Below are positions 1 through 6,692 of a stretch of 17,642 nucleotides of DNA, piece by piece (positions within the stretch are counted from its first letter, which is position 1; every line of letters starts with the position of its first letter). This DNA comes from DAOVRL01 sp964459805 (lineage in GTDB: Bacteria; Planctomycetota; Phycisphaerae; Sedimentisphaerales; Anaerobacaceae): assembly GCA_964459805.1 (NCBI GenBank), contig CAYWOD010000057.1, positions 1 through 17,642 on the forward strand, read 5' to 3'. A program made the translations under genes and the position numbers. The notes under the pieces were generated by a model that ran no database searches, was not told where the DNA came from, and worked only from the letters and a program-made list of their open reading frames with translations.

Positions 1-739
1 TCGCACGCGTGGTTGATCCAGGCCCAATAATGAATATATCTTCGTCAGTCATCTGGTCAATGACCGCCTGGGCAATGGCCTGTTGGGCCACACCCTCCCG
101 GGGCGGGCTGGAGGCCTTGAGTCTCTGCACATGGGCGCGTTCATAGGGGATCTTTAAATACCCGCAGAGTTTTGCTGTCACCACCCCCTGTCGCAACAAG
201 GCTTCGTCAATATCCATGACTTCCGCCTCCCTGACCTGCTGACACCTGTTTTGCAGAAAAAGGGCAGCCAGATCACCGGCACGCAGGGGATTGCGGGCAT
301 ACACAGCCGAATGCATCTTAACACCGGTGGGGATACCCAATGCCGTGATGGTATCACCTATTGTTGCACAAATATCGCAGGCAGTTCCATCTCCACCGGC
401 AAAGAGCAGGAGGTCGACTTGGCGGGCCTGCAGATCCCGGCAGGCGTTTTGCGTGTCACGAGCCGTGGACTGGGCACTGCTCATACCACCGATCACCTGA
501 GGTTCATAGCCGCATTGCCGGGCAATACGTTCTCCCATTTCACCGGCATAGGTGAATATCTCCAGGTGGTCCCTAATAACCCCAAGCCGACACAGGGCCT
601 CCTGGGTTCGTTGCGGGGATACGGGCTCAGCCCCCAACTGCCGGGCCCGGGCCAAGATGTCCGGACCATCGGTTCCCTTTAAACCGACCTTGCCACCCAT
701 CCCGGCAATAGGATTGATAATTAAGCCTAGTTTTTTCAC
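1..739 (-). CDS. ATP-NAD kinase / AcoX-family kinase, 3' end outside the window
   Basis: The minus-strand frame reads KKLGLIINPIAGMGGKVGLKG at its N-terminus, followed by a GGDGT nucleotide-binding loop at residues 115-119 (bases 383-397), GIPTGVKMHSAVYA, and GPGSTT at the window edge. This set of motifs is typical of the NAD kinase-like COG3199/AcoX family, which is thought to phosphorylate NAD or a related small molecule using ATP; the true substrate here is unknown. The start is GTG at 737-739, because an in-frame TAA lies two codons upstream. About 246 codons are visible and the C-terminus is missing. No Shine-Dalgarno sequence precedes the GTG, but a tiny ORF with its own good site ends on it (GTGA overlap). 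The gene lies 46 bases downstream of gcvPB and is probably in the same transcript. Family call is secure; role is inferred. Confidence 0.85.
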   Translation of the reverse strand, partial: MKKLGLIINPIAGMGGKVGLKGTDGPDILARARQLGAEPVSPQRTQEALCRLGVIRDHLEIFTYAGEMGERIARQCGYEPQVIGGMSSAQSTARDTQNACRDLQARQVDLLLFAGGDGTACDICATIGDTITALGIPTGVKMHSAVYARNPLRAGDLAALFLQNRCQQVREAEVMDIDEALLRQGVVTAKLCGYLKIPYERAHVQRLKASSPPREGVAQQAIAQAVIDQMTDEDIFIIGPGSTTRA

Positions 740-771
740 GGTTTATGGATTTTTTGTGTATAATGAACCAT
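736..771 (-). CDS. possible 11-codon leader ORF coupling gcvPB to the kinase gene
   Basis: In the 46-base gap between gcvPB and the kinase gene, an ATG (769-771) is preceded by AAGGA six bases away. It opens the short reading frame MVHYTQKIHKP, whose TGA stop (736-738) overlaps the kinase GTG as GTGA. The kinase start has no Shine-Dalgarno of its own, so terminating ribosomes could re-initiate there. The arrangement is seen directly; expression of the peptide and the coupling are inference. It is too short to judge by codon use and could be chance. Confidence 0.35.
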   Translation of the reverse strand: MVHYTQKIHKP

Positions 772-785
772 GCTGAATCCTTCAC

Positions 786-2342
786 TTATCTGTTTTTCTT
801 CAAGTATGCCCTCCAGGTAATGGCCCATTTTTCCGGATCGTCCAGGGTGCTGTGATCGATTTTGTGGACCACACTGTTGTAGGGGGCATTCTTGACCATC
901 TCCGGATCGTCATAGGCATCTTGTGCGATCTTTCTCAGGCCGGCCAGGTATTCGTCCAATTCGTCCTTGGAGTAGGATTCCGTGGGTTCAATGCTAAAAG
1001 GCTGGGGTACCACAAAGGGGTGGTGACTGGACCAAAGATGAAAACCGAAATCAGCCATTCTTAAGGTGACGTCTTCTGTAGTCACGCCGGTGTCTTGGGT
1101 CAGGAGCTCCCAGGAATAGCGTACCTGTTCGATCCGGTGCTTGCCGGCACTGTAAGGGGATGCGGCCCCCTTGATCTTTTTGATATGTTCCAGCAGGTAG
1201 TTATTGTTCAACACCGCCACCTGGGCCGCCTCTTTCAGACCCGGACCGCCCAGGCTCATGATCCAGCAGTAGGCCTTGAGAATCACCGGGAAGACGCCGT
1301 AGAATCCCCGCGTTTTGCCAATGGTGCGGGGCAGGTCATAGTTCAGGAAGTACTCTTGGCCGTTGAAATCCACGATCGGTACGGGCAGGTAGTCAATGAG
1401 CTCTTTGACTACACCTATGGCTCCGGACGCGGGGCCACCGCATCCATGGGGGGCAGAGAAGGTCTTGTGCAGGTTAAAGAAGCACATATCAAAGCCAGCC
1501 TCACGGGCCCGGGTTATGCCCAGGATTCCATTGGCATTGGCCTGGTCATAGGCACATAAGCCCCCGGCTTCATGTACAATACGCGTGAACTCATGGATGT
1601 GGGGATTAAAGATACCCGTATCTTCCGGATTTGTGATGAACAGGGCGGCTGTACGGTCAGAGACCGCTGCCTTGAGGGCCTCGATTTCAACTAGGCCGTC
1701 CTGGCCCGGATACAGGGTAATGATCTTATAACCTTTTACGGCTGCGGCTGCGGCATCCGAGGGATGGGAAAAGATGGTGGTAATGATTTCATCTCGCTGG
1801 CCTGCTTGGCCCCGGGCCCGGTGATAGGCCTCGACCATGGAGGCCATGACCAGAATCGCAGCAGAACCGGAACTCGGTTGCAGACTAAAGCGGCTCATAC
1901 CGGATATCTCCTGCAGAAAGGTATCGAGACGATACATGATCTCTAGGGCCCCCTGGGTTGTGCTCGGGTCCTGCCAGGGGTGCAGTTCAGTGACCTTGTC
2001 AGACCCGGCCAGGGTCTTGTTAATCTTGGGATTGTATTTAACGGTACAGGTGCCCTGACCGATATCGATATTTAAATCCCCCCCAAGACAGTGCTGTGAC
2101 AGGCGTAGATAGTGTTTTAATACGCGCATCTGCGAGATTTCCGGCAGGGCAGGGGGTTGCTTGCGGAGCATGGCCTCCGGCAGGGCCGAGAGTCCGTCCC
2201 CTACGGCCTTTACCACCTCTGGTTCTGCTTCAGGTACGAGTACACCCCGTTCACCCGGGGTATGCAATTCAAAAATGATGGGCTCATCCCACTTGGCTTG
2301 ATGAAAGTTTTCTCTTAGTTTGTATTTTTTGGTTGGTTCCAC
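786..2342 (-). CDS. gcvPB: glycine dehydrogenase (decarboxylating) subunit 2-like, divergent
   Basis: This 518-residue protein is the PLP-bearing half of a split glycine cleavage P-protein, which decarboxylates glycine and passes the aminomethyl group to the lipoyl H-protein. The PLP lysine is K293 in NLHKTFSAPHGCGGP, close to the family consensus. Other landmarks are altered: GQGTCTVKYNP at 96-106 where SCTMKYNP is usual, SHPSDAAAA at 192-200 where AHGTNPAS is usual, and YDQANANG at 265-272 where YDGANLNA is usual. The start is GTG (2340-2342) with GGGAGAG about eight bases upstream. It follows gcvPA after 40 bases and precedes the kinase gene, so the three probably form one operon. Length fits the family (about 480-530). 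A related PLP enzyme with a different substrate cannot be excluded. Confidence 0.87.
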   Translation of the reverse strand: MEPTKKYKLRENFHQAKWDEPIIFELHTPGERGVLVPEAEPEVVKAVGDGLSALPEAMLRKQPPALPEISQMRVLKHYLRLSQHCLGGDLNIDIGQGTCTVKYNPKINKTLAGSDKVTELHPWQDPSTTQGALEIMYRLDTFLQEISGMSRFSLQPSSGSAAILVMASMVEAYHRARGQAGQRDEIITTIFSHPSDAAAAAVKGYKIITLYPGQDGLVEIEALKAAVSDRTAALFITNPEDTGIFNPHIHEFTRIVHEAGGLCAYDQANANGILGITRAREAGFDMCFFNLHKTFSAPHGCGGPASGAIGVVKELIDYLPVPIVDFNGQEYFLNYDLPRTIGKTRGFYGVFPVILKAYCWIMSLGGPGLKEAAQVAVLNNNYLLEHIKKIKGAASPYSAGKHRIEQVRYSWELLTQDTGVTTEDVTLRMADFGFHLWSSHHPFVVPQPFSIEPTESYSKDELDEYLAGLRKIAQDAYDDPEMVKNAPYNSVVHKIDHSTLDDPEKWAITWRAYLKKNR

Positions 2343-2382
2343 GAGAGTCTCTCCCGGGCTGTTGTCTTATTGTCCAATGCTG

Positions 2383-3777
2383 TTATAAAGATTCAGATAG
2401 GGCTGTCACCAACTGGTCGATATCCTGTTGGGTATGCCTTTCCGTCACACAGTAGAGGGCCGATTGCCCGAGTTCCGGGAAATCGGCACTGAGGTCTTTG
2501 CCCCCGAAAATACCGTGTTTCAATAGTGTTTGATTGATCTGGGCCACGGATTTTCCCGTCTCATTAAAGTCTACGACAAACTCCTTGAAATGGGTTGCGC
2601 CAAAGCGCGGCGCCTTGACACCCGGAAGGGCTGAAAGTTTCATAAGGGCATACTGAACCTTCTGTACCACATGCTGACCTAAATCGTGCAGGCCCCGGGG
2701 GCCCATCAGGGCCAGATACACTGCGGCGGTAATACCCCACAGAGCGGCTGCAGTGCCTACGAATTCCTTGCCTTCTTCCCGTACTCCAAACGAGGTCCGG
2801 TCATAGGCCACATCCCCAAAACCGTATTCACCCGGGACTACGGTCTGGGTAATACCAAAGAGACGGGAGGGAAACTCCATCACGAATTTCTCTTCATCCC
2901 GGGTGGCAATAAAGCCGGCCAGGCCACCCCCATAGTTCATGTGCATCCCCAGGGATTGGATGTCACCACACACAATATCCGCCCCGTACTCACTGGGGGG
3001 GACCAGGATCCCCAGGGAGATGGGGTCAACTCCCACGATGCTCAGGGCCCCGTTCGTATGGGCGATGTCGGAAATAGCCTGCCCCTCTTCTTCAATACCT
3101 CCCAGAAAGGAGGGGTTCTCAAAGTAGATCCCAGCTACCTGGGGCGAGATCTTGGCCTTCAGATCGTCCAGGTTCAAACAGCCGGTATGCGCACAGTGCC
3201 CTATGAGCGTGACCTTAACAACCGGTTGGCAGTAATTTCGCAAGGCCGCCAGCCGGTCCGGGGCCACGGTATCCATCACCAACACATCCGCCCGTCCGGT
3301 GATGCGCTCAGCCATACGCAGCGAGGTACTCACGGCCTGACACCAGTCATACGTGGGTACATTGACCACATCCATATCCAGCAGCTCCGCCATCAGGCTC
3401 TGGTATTCAAATAGGGCCTGAAAGCGACCATGATCCTCATAGGGCTCCCCGGCATAGGCAGTGAGAAACTCAGAGCGCTGATTGATCTCATCGCACACAG
3501 CCGGAACATAGTGGGGCCAGCATCCACCACCCAGGAAGCTGATCATTTCTTTGCAGGAGCGATTTTTAGCGAGTATCTCCTCTACATGTCGTTTTAAGGC
3601 GTATTCCGAGCGCAGGGCCTGGGGGAGATTCAACTCCCTGCCCAGACGCAGACTCTCAGGAATGTCCTCGTACAACTGCTCAATGGTTTCAACCCCTATC
3701 TCTTTCAGCATCTGAGCCTTGACTGCAGGGACTGAATTCGGGATATAGGGATGTACAATAGGATCTTGTTTTTCCAT
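2383..3777 (-). CDS. gcvPA: glycine dehydrogenase (decarboxylating) subunit 1-like, divergent
   Basis: This 464-residue protein is the partner subunit of the split P-protein. It shows FLGGGCWPHYVPAV, RSEFLTAY, FEYQSLMAELLDMDVVN and a C-terminal KHGIFGGKDLS, all in family order. The stretch that usually reads TPYQPEISQG reads AGEPYEDHGR here, and YDG reads YDW, so it is a divergent member like its partner. I chose ATG 3775-3777 (MEKQDPIVHPYIPNS), since GcvPA proteins begin close to HPYIPN. The frame stays open upstream to 3852, but the extra 25 residues (Cys- and Trp-rich) look like noncoding DNA. A weak GGTGGA lies 11 bases before the ATG. It is the first gene of the run; no gcvT, gcvH or lipoylation gene is adjacent in the window. 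Confidence 0.87.
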   Translation of the reverse strand: MEKQDPIVHPYIPNSVPAVKAQMLKEIGVETIEQLYEDIPESLRLGRELNLPQALRSEYALKRHVEEILAKNRSCKEMISFLGGGCWPHYVPAVCDEINQRSEFLTAYAGEPYEDHGRFQALFEYQSLMAELLDMDVVNVPTYDWCQAVSTSLRMAERITGRADVLVMDTVAPDRLAALRNYCQPVVKVTLIGHCAHTGCLNLDDLKAKISPQVAGIYFENPSFLGGIEEEGQAISDIAHTNGALSIVGVDPISLGILVPPSEYGADIVCGDIQSLGMHMNYGGGLAGFIATRDEEKFVMEFPSRLFGITQTVVPGEYGFGDVAYDRTSFGVREEGKEFVGTAAALWGITAAVYLALMGPRGLHDLGQHVVQKVQYALMKLSALPGVKAPRFGATHFKEFVVDFNETGKSVAQINQTLLKHGIFGGKDLSADFPELGQSALYCVTERHTQQDIDQLVTALSESL

Positions 3778-3802
3778 GGATCGGATGTTCCACCAGTAAT
3801 TT

Positions 3803-3930
3803 GGCACAGTGCTATCGTAACATCTTTTGCTGCAAGAAGTTACGTTGCGCAACCTATTGTAACTTTACTGGGCACAATGCTTTATGTACATTTTGAACAT
3901 ACGGCATGTACTACAGAAACCGTAAAATGT
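3803..3930. promoter_or_regulatory. repeat-rich spacer upstream of gcvPA, possible operator region
   Basis: The 187-base gap between gcvPA and the transposase gene holds several ordered repeats. GTAAC occurs at 3817-3821 and 3859-3863, with its complement GTTAC at 3839-3843, so the copies alternate in orientation at 22- and 20-base steps. The outer pair forms AAGTTAC/GTAACTT arms (3837-3843, 3859-3865) around the palindrome GTTGCGCAAC. GGCACARTGCT is repeated at 3803-3813 and 3871-3881. ACATTTT..ACGG (3888-3904) pairs with CCGTAAAATGT (3920-3930). Spacing of about two helical turns suggests regulator sites for gcvPA, but part of this could be the end of the neighbouring insertion element. No convincing -35/-10 pair was found. 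Confidence 0.4.
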
Positions 3931-3964
3931 CGAGAGAAAAATATAATATTACTGGCTACATATT

Positions 3965-5002
3965 TTAGCGAAAATTCGCCCTAATCTCAGCCGTCTCGTC
4001 GATGGGATGTTTGGGCTCAATGATCCTGTCCAGCGATTGATGAATCCGTTCGTGATGATAATACTCACAGTACTGTTCGAGGGCATATTCAAGCTGCCGA
4101 ACGGATGACAAAATCAAATGATTCAAACATTCGAATTTGACGGATCTGACAAAGCGCTCCGCATAGCAATTCAAATCAGGACTTCGAGCTGGAAGTTTTA
4201 CTGGCTCTATTCCAGAGGTTTTCAGAATATCATGGAATCCTGTCGTGTTGTACAAAGGATCTCGGTCATGAATCAGATACCGCTTTCCTCTCAGAAAGCC
4301 CCCATAGTCTGTTAAACTTCGGGCTACCTCTTTCATGTACTCTCCATCCGGCTGAAGCTTAATAGGAGCAAAAAAGACCTTCCGTGTAGCGAACTCCATT
4401 ACAAAGAAAAATGTGCAGCGGATTAGTCTGCAGCTCACAAGAAGCTCAATGGTAAAGAAGTCACAAGCAGCCAATACATCCCAATGAATTCTGATAAATT
4501 CATGCCCGGTTGACCGAACCGTCAGATCAGGTTCAGGATCATAGCCGTTTTCGATTAAGATGTTTTTTACGCTGGACTTACTGATCTTGTAGCCCAGATA
4601 AACGATTTGATCCCTGATTTTCTTGTATCCCCAACGAGGGTTTTCTTTCTTGAATTGAATCACGAGATTGATAATCTCTTGCCCTATTTGGGGTCGACCC
4701 GGAGACGTTCGGTTCTCAGATCCATCATACTTCTGAGCAACCAGTTCCCGAAACCACCGCATGATAGTGTCGGGCGTGAATAACTCCGTGCATTGCTCTA
4801 ACATCTTTCGGCTGAGCCGCTTTGCTTTAGCCGCCACCCTCATCCGCTGGCCGTTACTTAGCCGAATACTTTTATTCTGCTTTTCTTGATGTTCCACGAG
4901 AACTCGTACCTGTTCTCGTAAGTAGTCAATCGCCCTGTAGAGTTCCTTGTCGATGCAATAGGCCAAACAAGTCATTAGCGTGAGCCATAGTCTCTGTTTC
5001 AT
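3965..5002 (-). CDS. DDE integrase-core transposase (rve family)
   Basis: This 345-residue protein has an N-terminal helical/HTH part (residues about 40-90), a linker with GRPQIGQEI and NPRWGYKKIRDQI (an HTH_21-like segment typical of IS3/IS481-type transposases), and a C-terminal integrase core. The acidic triad can be assigned as D181 (AACDFFTIE), D246 or D248 (IHDRDPLY) and E282 (NCYAERFVRSVKFE), followed by the usual YYHHERIHQSLD ending. The gene is full length without frameshift, so the element may be active or recently arrived. The start is ATG at 5000-5002; only a weak GGGA precedes it. I cannot assign a named IS family. It reads away from lemA toward gcvPA, in the same direction as both. 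Confidence 0.92.
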   Translation of the reverse strand: MKQRLWLTLMTCLAYCIDKELYRAIDYLREQVRVLVEHQEKQNKSIRLSNGQRMRVAAKAKRLSRKMLEQCTELFTPDTIMRWFRELVAQKYDGSENRTSPGRPQIGQEIINLVIQFKKENPRWGYKKIRDQIVYLGYKISKSSVKNILIENGYDPEPDLTVRSTGHEFIRIHWDVLAACDFFTIELLVSCRLIRCTFFFVMEFATRKVFFAPIKLQPDGEYMKEVARSLTDYGGFLRGKRYLIHDRDPLYNTTGFHDILKTSGIEPVKLPARSPDLNCYAERFVRSVKFECLNHLILSSVRQLEYALEQYCEYYHHERIHQSLDRIIEPKHPIDETAEIRANFR

Positions 5003-5096
5003 AGTCCCGACACGCTACGATATCCGCCGCAAACAGGCAATCACTTTCATCCACAACAACCTTAAGTCAATGTTTTAGAAGGACTTGTGCGCGAAT
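3965..5096 (-). mobile_element. insertion sequence, boundaries approximate
   Basis: A complete transposase gene occupies most of this interval, which is visibly lower in GC than its surroundings (24 of 60 G+C in 4081-4140, against 34 of 60 in gcvPB at 1321-1380). I could not fix the ends. The only inverted match found is ATTCGC at 3974-3979 against GCGAAT at 5091-5096, with weak similarity inside it, and no target duplication was recognised. The element sits between the gcvPA upstream region and the lemA gene. Confidence 0.5.
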
Positions 5097-5145
5097 GTTT
5101 TTTGCACTGCACGGGGGGACAGCGTGGTCTGTCTGGTCCGGGCGA

Positions 5146-5706
5146 TCACCTAAAATCGGCGTCGGGGACGTCGCGGACGGATGGGTGGACGTTGAAGTAG
5201 TCCTCTTTCTCGAAGCCGAAGGAGCCTGCGATAATGCTGCTGGGGAAGGTCTCGCACTTATTGCGGTAGTCGCGGACATTGCCGTTGAAGAATCGCCTGG
5301 CCGCCTGAATCCTATCCTCGGTTTCCACCAATTCGCGCTGCAATTCGAGGAAGTTCTTGTCCGCCTTCAACTGGGGATAGCCCTCCACCACAGCCAGCAG
5401 GTTCTTGAGGGCATCCCCCAGTTGGTTTTCGCCGGCCGCCTGCTCGCCGGCCGGTCCCTTGGCCGCCATGCACTGCGCGCGCAGCTCGGTCACGCGCTCG
5501 AATATCTCCTTTTCGTGCGCGGCGTAACCCTTGACGGTAGCAACCAGGTTCGGAATCAGGTCGTACCGCCGCTTGAGCTCGGTGTCGATATTGCTCCAGG
5601 CATCACGAATGTGATTTCGCAAGGCCACTAATGTATTGTGTGTCAGGATGACATAGATGATCGGCAGCAAGACAGCCACCGCTACGATAATCAGCACCGG
5701 ACCCAT
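5146..5706 (-). CDS. lemA: LemA family membrane protein
   Basis: This 186-residue protein has one N-terminal membrane segment (residues about 3-23), the LemA signature RNHIRDAWSNIDTELKRRYDLIPNLVATVKGYAAHEKEIFE, and a helical C-terminal part with KNLLAVVEGYPQLKADKNFLELQRELVETEDRI. LemA proteins are inner-membrane proteins with a long helical outer domain and poorly defined function, often beside HtpX or DUF3137-type proteins. The ATG (5704-5706) lies four bases after the upstream gene's TGA, and the Shine-Dalgarno AGGTGA overlaps that stop, so the two genes are translationally coupled. No rho-independent terminator was recognised in the 143 bases between it and the transposase gene. Confidence 0.93.
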   Translation of the reverse strand: MGPVLIIVAVAVLLPIIYVILTHNTLVALRNHIRDAWSNIDTELKRRYDLIPNLVATVKGYAAHEKEIFERVTELRAQCMAAKGPAGEQAAGENQLGDALKNLLAVVEGYPQLKADKNFLELQRELVETEDRIQAARRFFNGNVRDYRNKCETFPSSIIAGSFGFEKEDYFNVHPSVRDVPDADFR

Positions 5707-5710
5707 ATAA

Positions 5711-6382
5711 TCACCTTTCCGTAAACAGATACGTCGGCATCAGGGACCTTACTTCGATGAGGCGATTCAGATTCGGCTCGATCAAGTCCGGCCTCAGTCG
5801 CGAGCCAAACGATATCGCCAGTGAATCGTTCTCGATTTCGATAGTCAGGTCATCATTGGCCAGAAGATATTCAATCATACGCGCGTTGCATACGTCATAA
5901 GCAAATTTCTTGTTGGGCGACCGCACACAGAACTTGCGCGAGAATTCATGCGACTCGAAATCAATATCATCGTATCCGAAGGCTTGTGCAATCTTCGAGA
6001 AGAAGCCCTCCCTGCCTATCACTAACTCTGCGAACGATGCCGGCAAATGCAGAATGAAGAATGAAAAGTAATGATGGTGGGTTTGCCGACGGCCTTTGGA
6101 GTCGGTCGAGTGCGTCTCGTAGTGATAATCGAACGCGGTAGTCTCGTGACCGCGATACGTGCCCGAGAGAATGTTGAATGCGTAGCGATTGGAGCCCGAC
6201 CGCAGCTTGTCCAGGAACTTGTATCGACTGCGAATACTGCGATCCTTATCCGGATTGAAATGCAGCCCGATCTTGGCCGCCAGTGCGCCCATGGCTTCGC
6301 GACGCTTGCGAGCGCTGATAGCGCCGGCGACCACCACCAGGATAAACACTGCAACAAAGACAACGATAATCAAAGCTGGCAT
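5711..6382 (-). CDS. membrane-anchored protein of unknown function, lemA partner
   Basis: The 223-residue product starts MPALIIVVFVAVFILVVVAG, a single membrane anchor, followed by a basic stretch (ARKRRE) and a soluble domain containing FNILSGTYRGHETTAFDYHYET, a His-rich THHHYFSFF segment and a C-terminal LIEVRSLMP. I chose ATG 6380-6382 because GAGGT sits seven bases upstream and the anchor then begins the protein; the longer frame adds 12 residues with no site of its own. It is directly coupled to lemA. Genes beside lemA often encode DUF3137 or similar proteins with a central tyrosine/phenylalanine-rich domain, and this one may be a relative, but I do not recognise the family with certainty. 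It is probably the first gene of a two-gene operon driven by the promoter at 6443-6471. Confidence 0.8.
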   Translation of the reverse strand: MPALIIVVFVAVFILVVVAGAISARKRREAMGALAAKIGLHFNPDKDRSIRSRYKFLDKLRSGSNRYAFNILSGTYRGHETTAFDYHYETHSTDSKGRRQTHHHYFSFFILHLPASFAELVIGREGFFSKIAQAFGYDDIDFESHEFSRKFCVRSPNKKFAYDVCNARMIEYLLANDDLTIEIENDSLAISFGSRLRPDLIEPNLNRLIEVRSLMPTYLFTER

Positions 6383-6410
6383 TTTCAATACCTCACTGCC
6401 GTTCCTGTGT

Positions 6411-6441
6411 CCGGCCAAGACGCATTGCCACCGGCCAAGAC
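6411..6441. repeat. tandem 11-bp direct repeat, operator-like
   Basis: CCGGCCAAGAC occurs exactly at 6411-6421 and again at 6431-6441, a 20-base period (about two helical turns). Relative to the proposed minus-strand promoter at 6443-6471, one copy covers the expected transcription start and the other lies just downstream. This is where a repressor would bind. The repeat is seen; the regulatory role is inference. Confidence 0.45.
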
Positions 6442-6442
6442 A

Positions 6443-6471
6443 AGGATAACCGGCAACCGGAGCATCGTCAA
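6443..6471 (-). promoter_or_regulatory. sigma70-type promoter for the lemA gene pair
   Basis: Reading the minus strand, TTGACG (6466-6471) and TATCCT (6443-6448) are separated by 17 bases. They match the -35 consensus at five of six and the -10 consensus at four of six positions. The start of transcription would fall near 6436, about 54 bases before the ATG at 6382. Confidence 0.5.
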
Positions 6472-6572
6472 CCCTTCTCTGCCGCGCGCCGCGACGGATA
6501 CGTGTGCCGCCGTACGGTACCTCCGCAGCAGGGTAGTAGCGGAGTAAATAGTAAATATTAGCAACCGGGGTA

Positions 6573-6601
6573 TTGCATTTTGCCGATAATGGGGCTATAA
6601 T
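6573..6601 (+). promoter_or_regulatory. sigma70-type promoter for asd
   Basis: A perfect TATAAT lies at 6596-6601, 17 bases after TTGCAT (6573-6578), which keeps only the TTG of the -35 consensus. Transcription would begin near 6608, leaving a leader of about 85 bases before the asd ATG. Confidence 0.5.
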
Positions 6602-6631
6602 CTCAAATCGTTATTTGGGTTGATATATATG

Positions 6632-6655
6632 TGGGCAGTCTTGGTTGGCTGCCCA
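6632..6655 (+). promoter_or_regulatory. hairpin in the asd leader
   Basis: TGGGCAG (6632-6638) pairs perfectly with CTGCCCA (6649-6655) across a 10-base loop, inside the predicted untranslated leader of asd. There is no uridine run after it, so it is not a clear attenuator. It does not resemble a lysine riboswitch, which is much longer. Confidence 0.3.
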
Positions 6656-6692
6656 TTCGGTTTATTCGGGAAGTTATTTGGGAGATTGAAGA

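Noticed and set aside
2686..3414. Long plus-strand frame opposite gcvPA (242 codons)
   Set aside because: It is antisense to a well-supported gene and its product has no recognisable motif; a shadow of high-GC coding.
3778..3964. Glycine riboswitch upstream of gcvPA
   Set aside because: The inverted repeats present do not resemble the glycine aptamer, and the region is too short for the tandem form.
3965..5096. Terminal inverted repeats of the insertion sequence
   Set aside because: Only ATTCGC/GCGAAT with weak inward similarity was found; not enough to define the ends.
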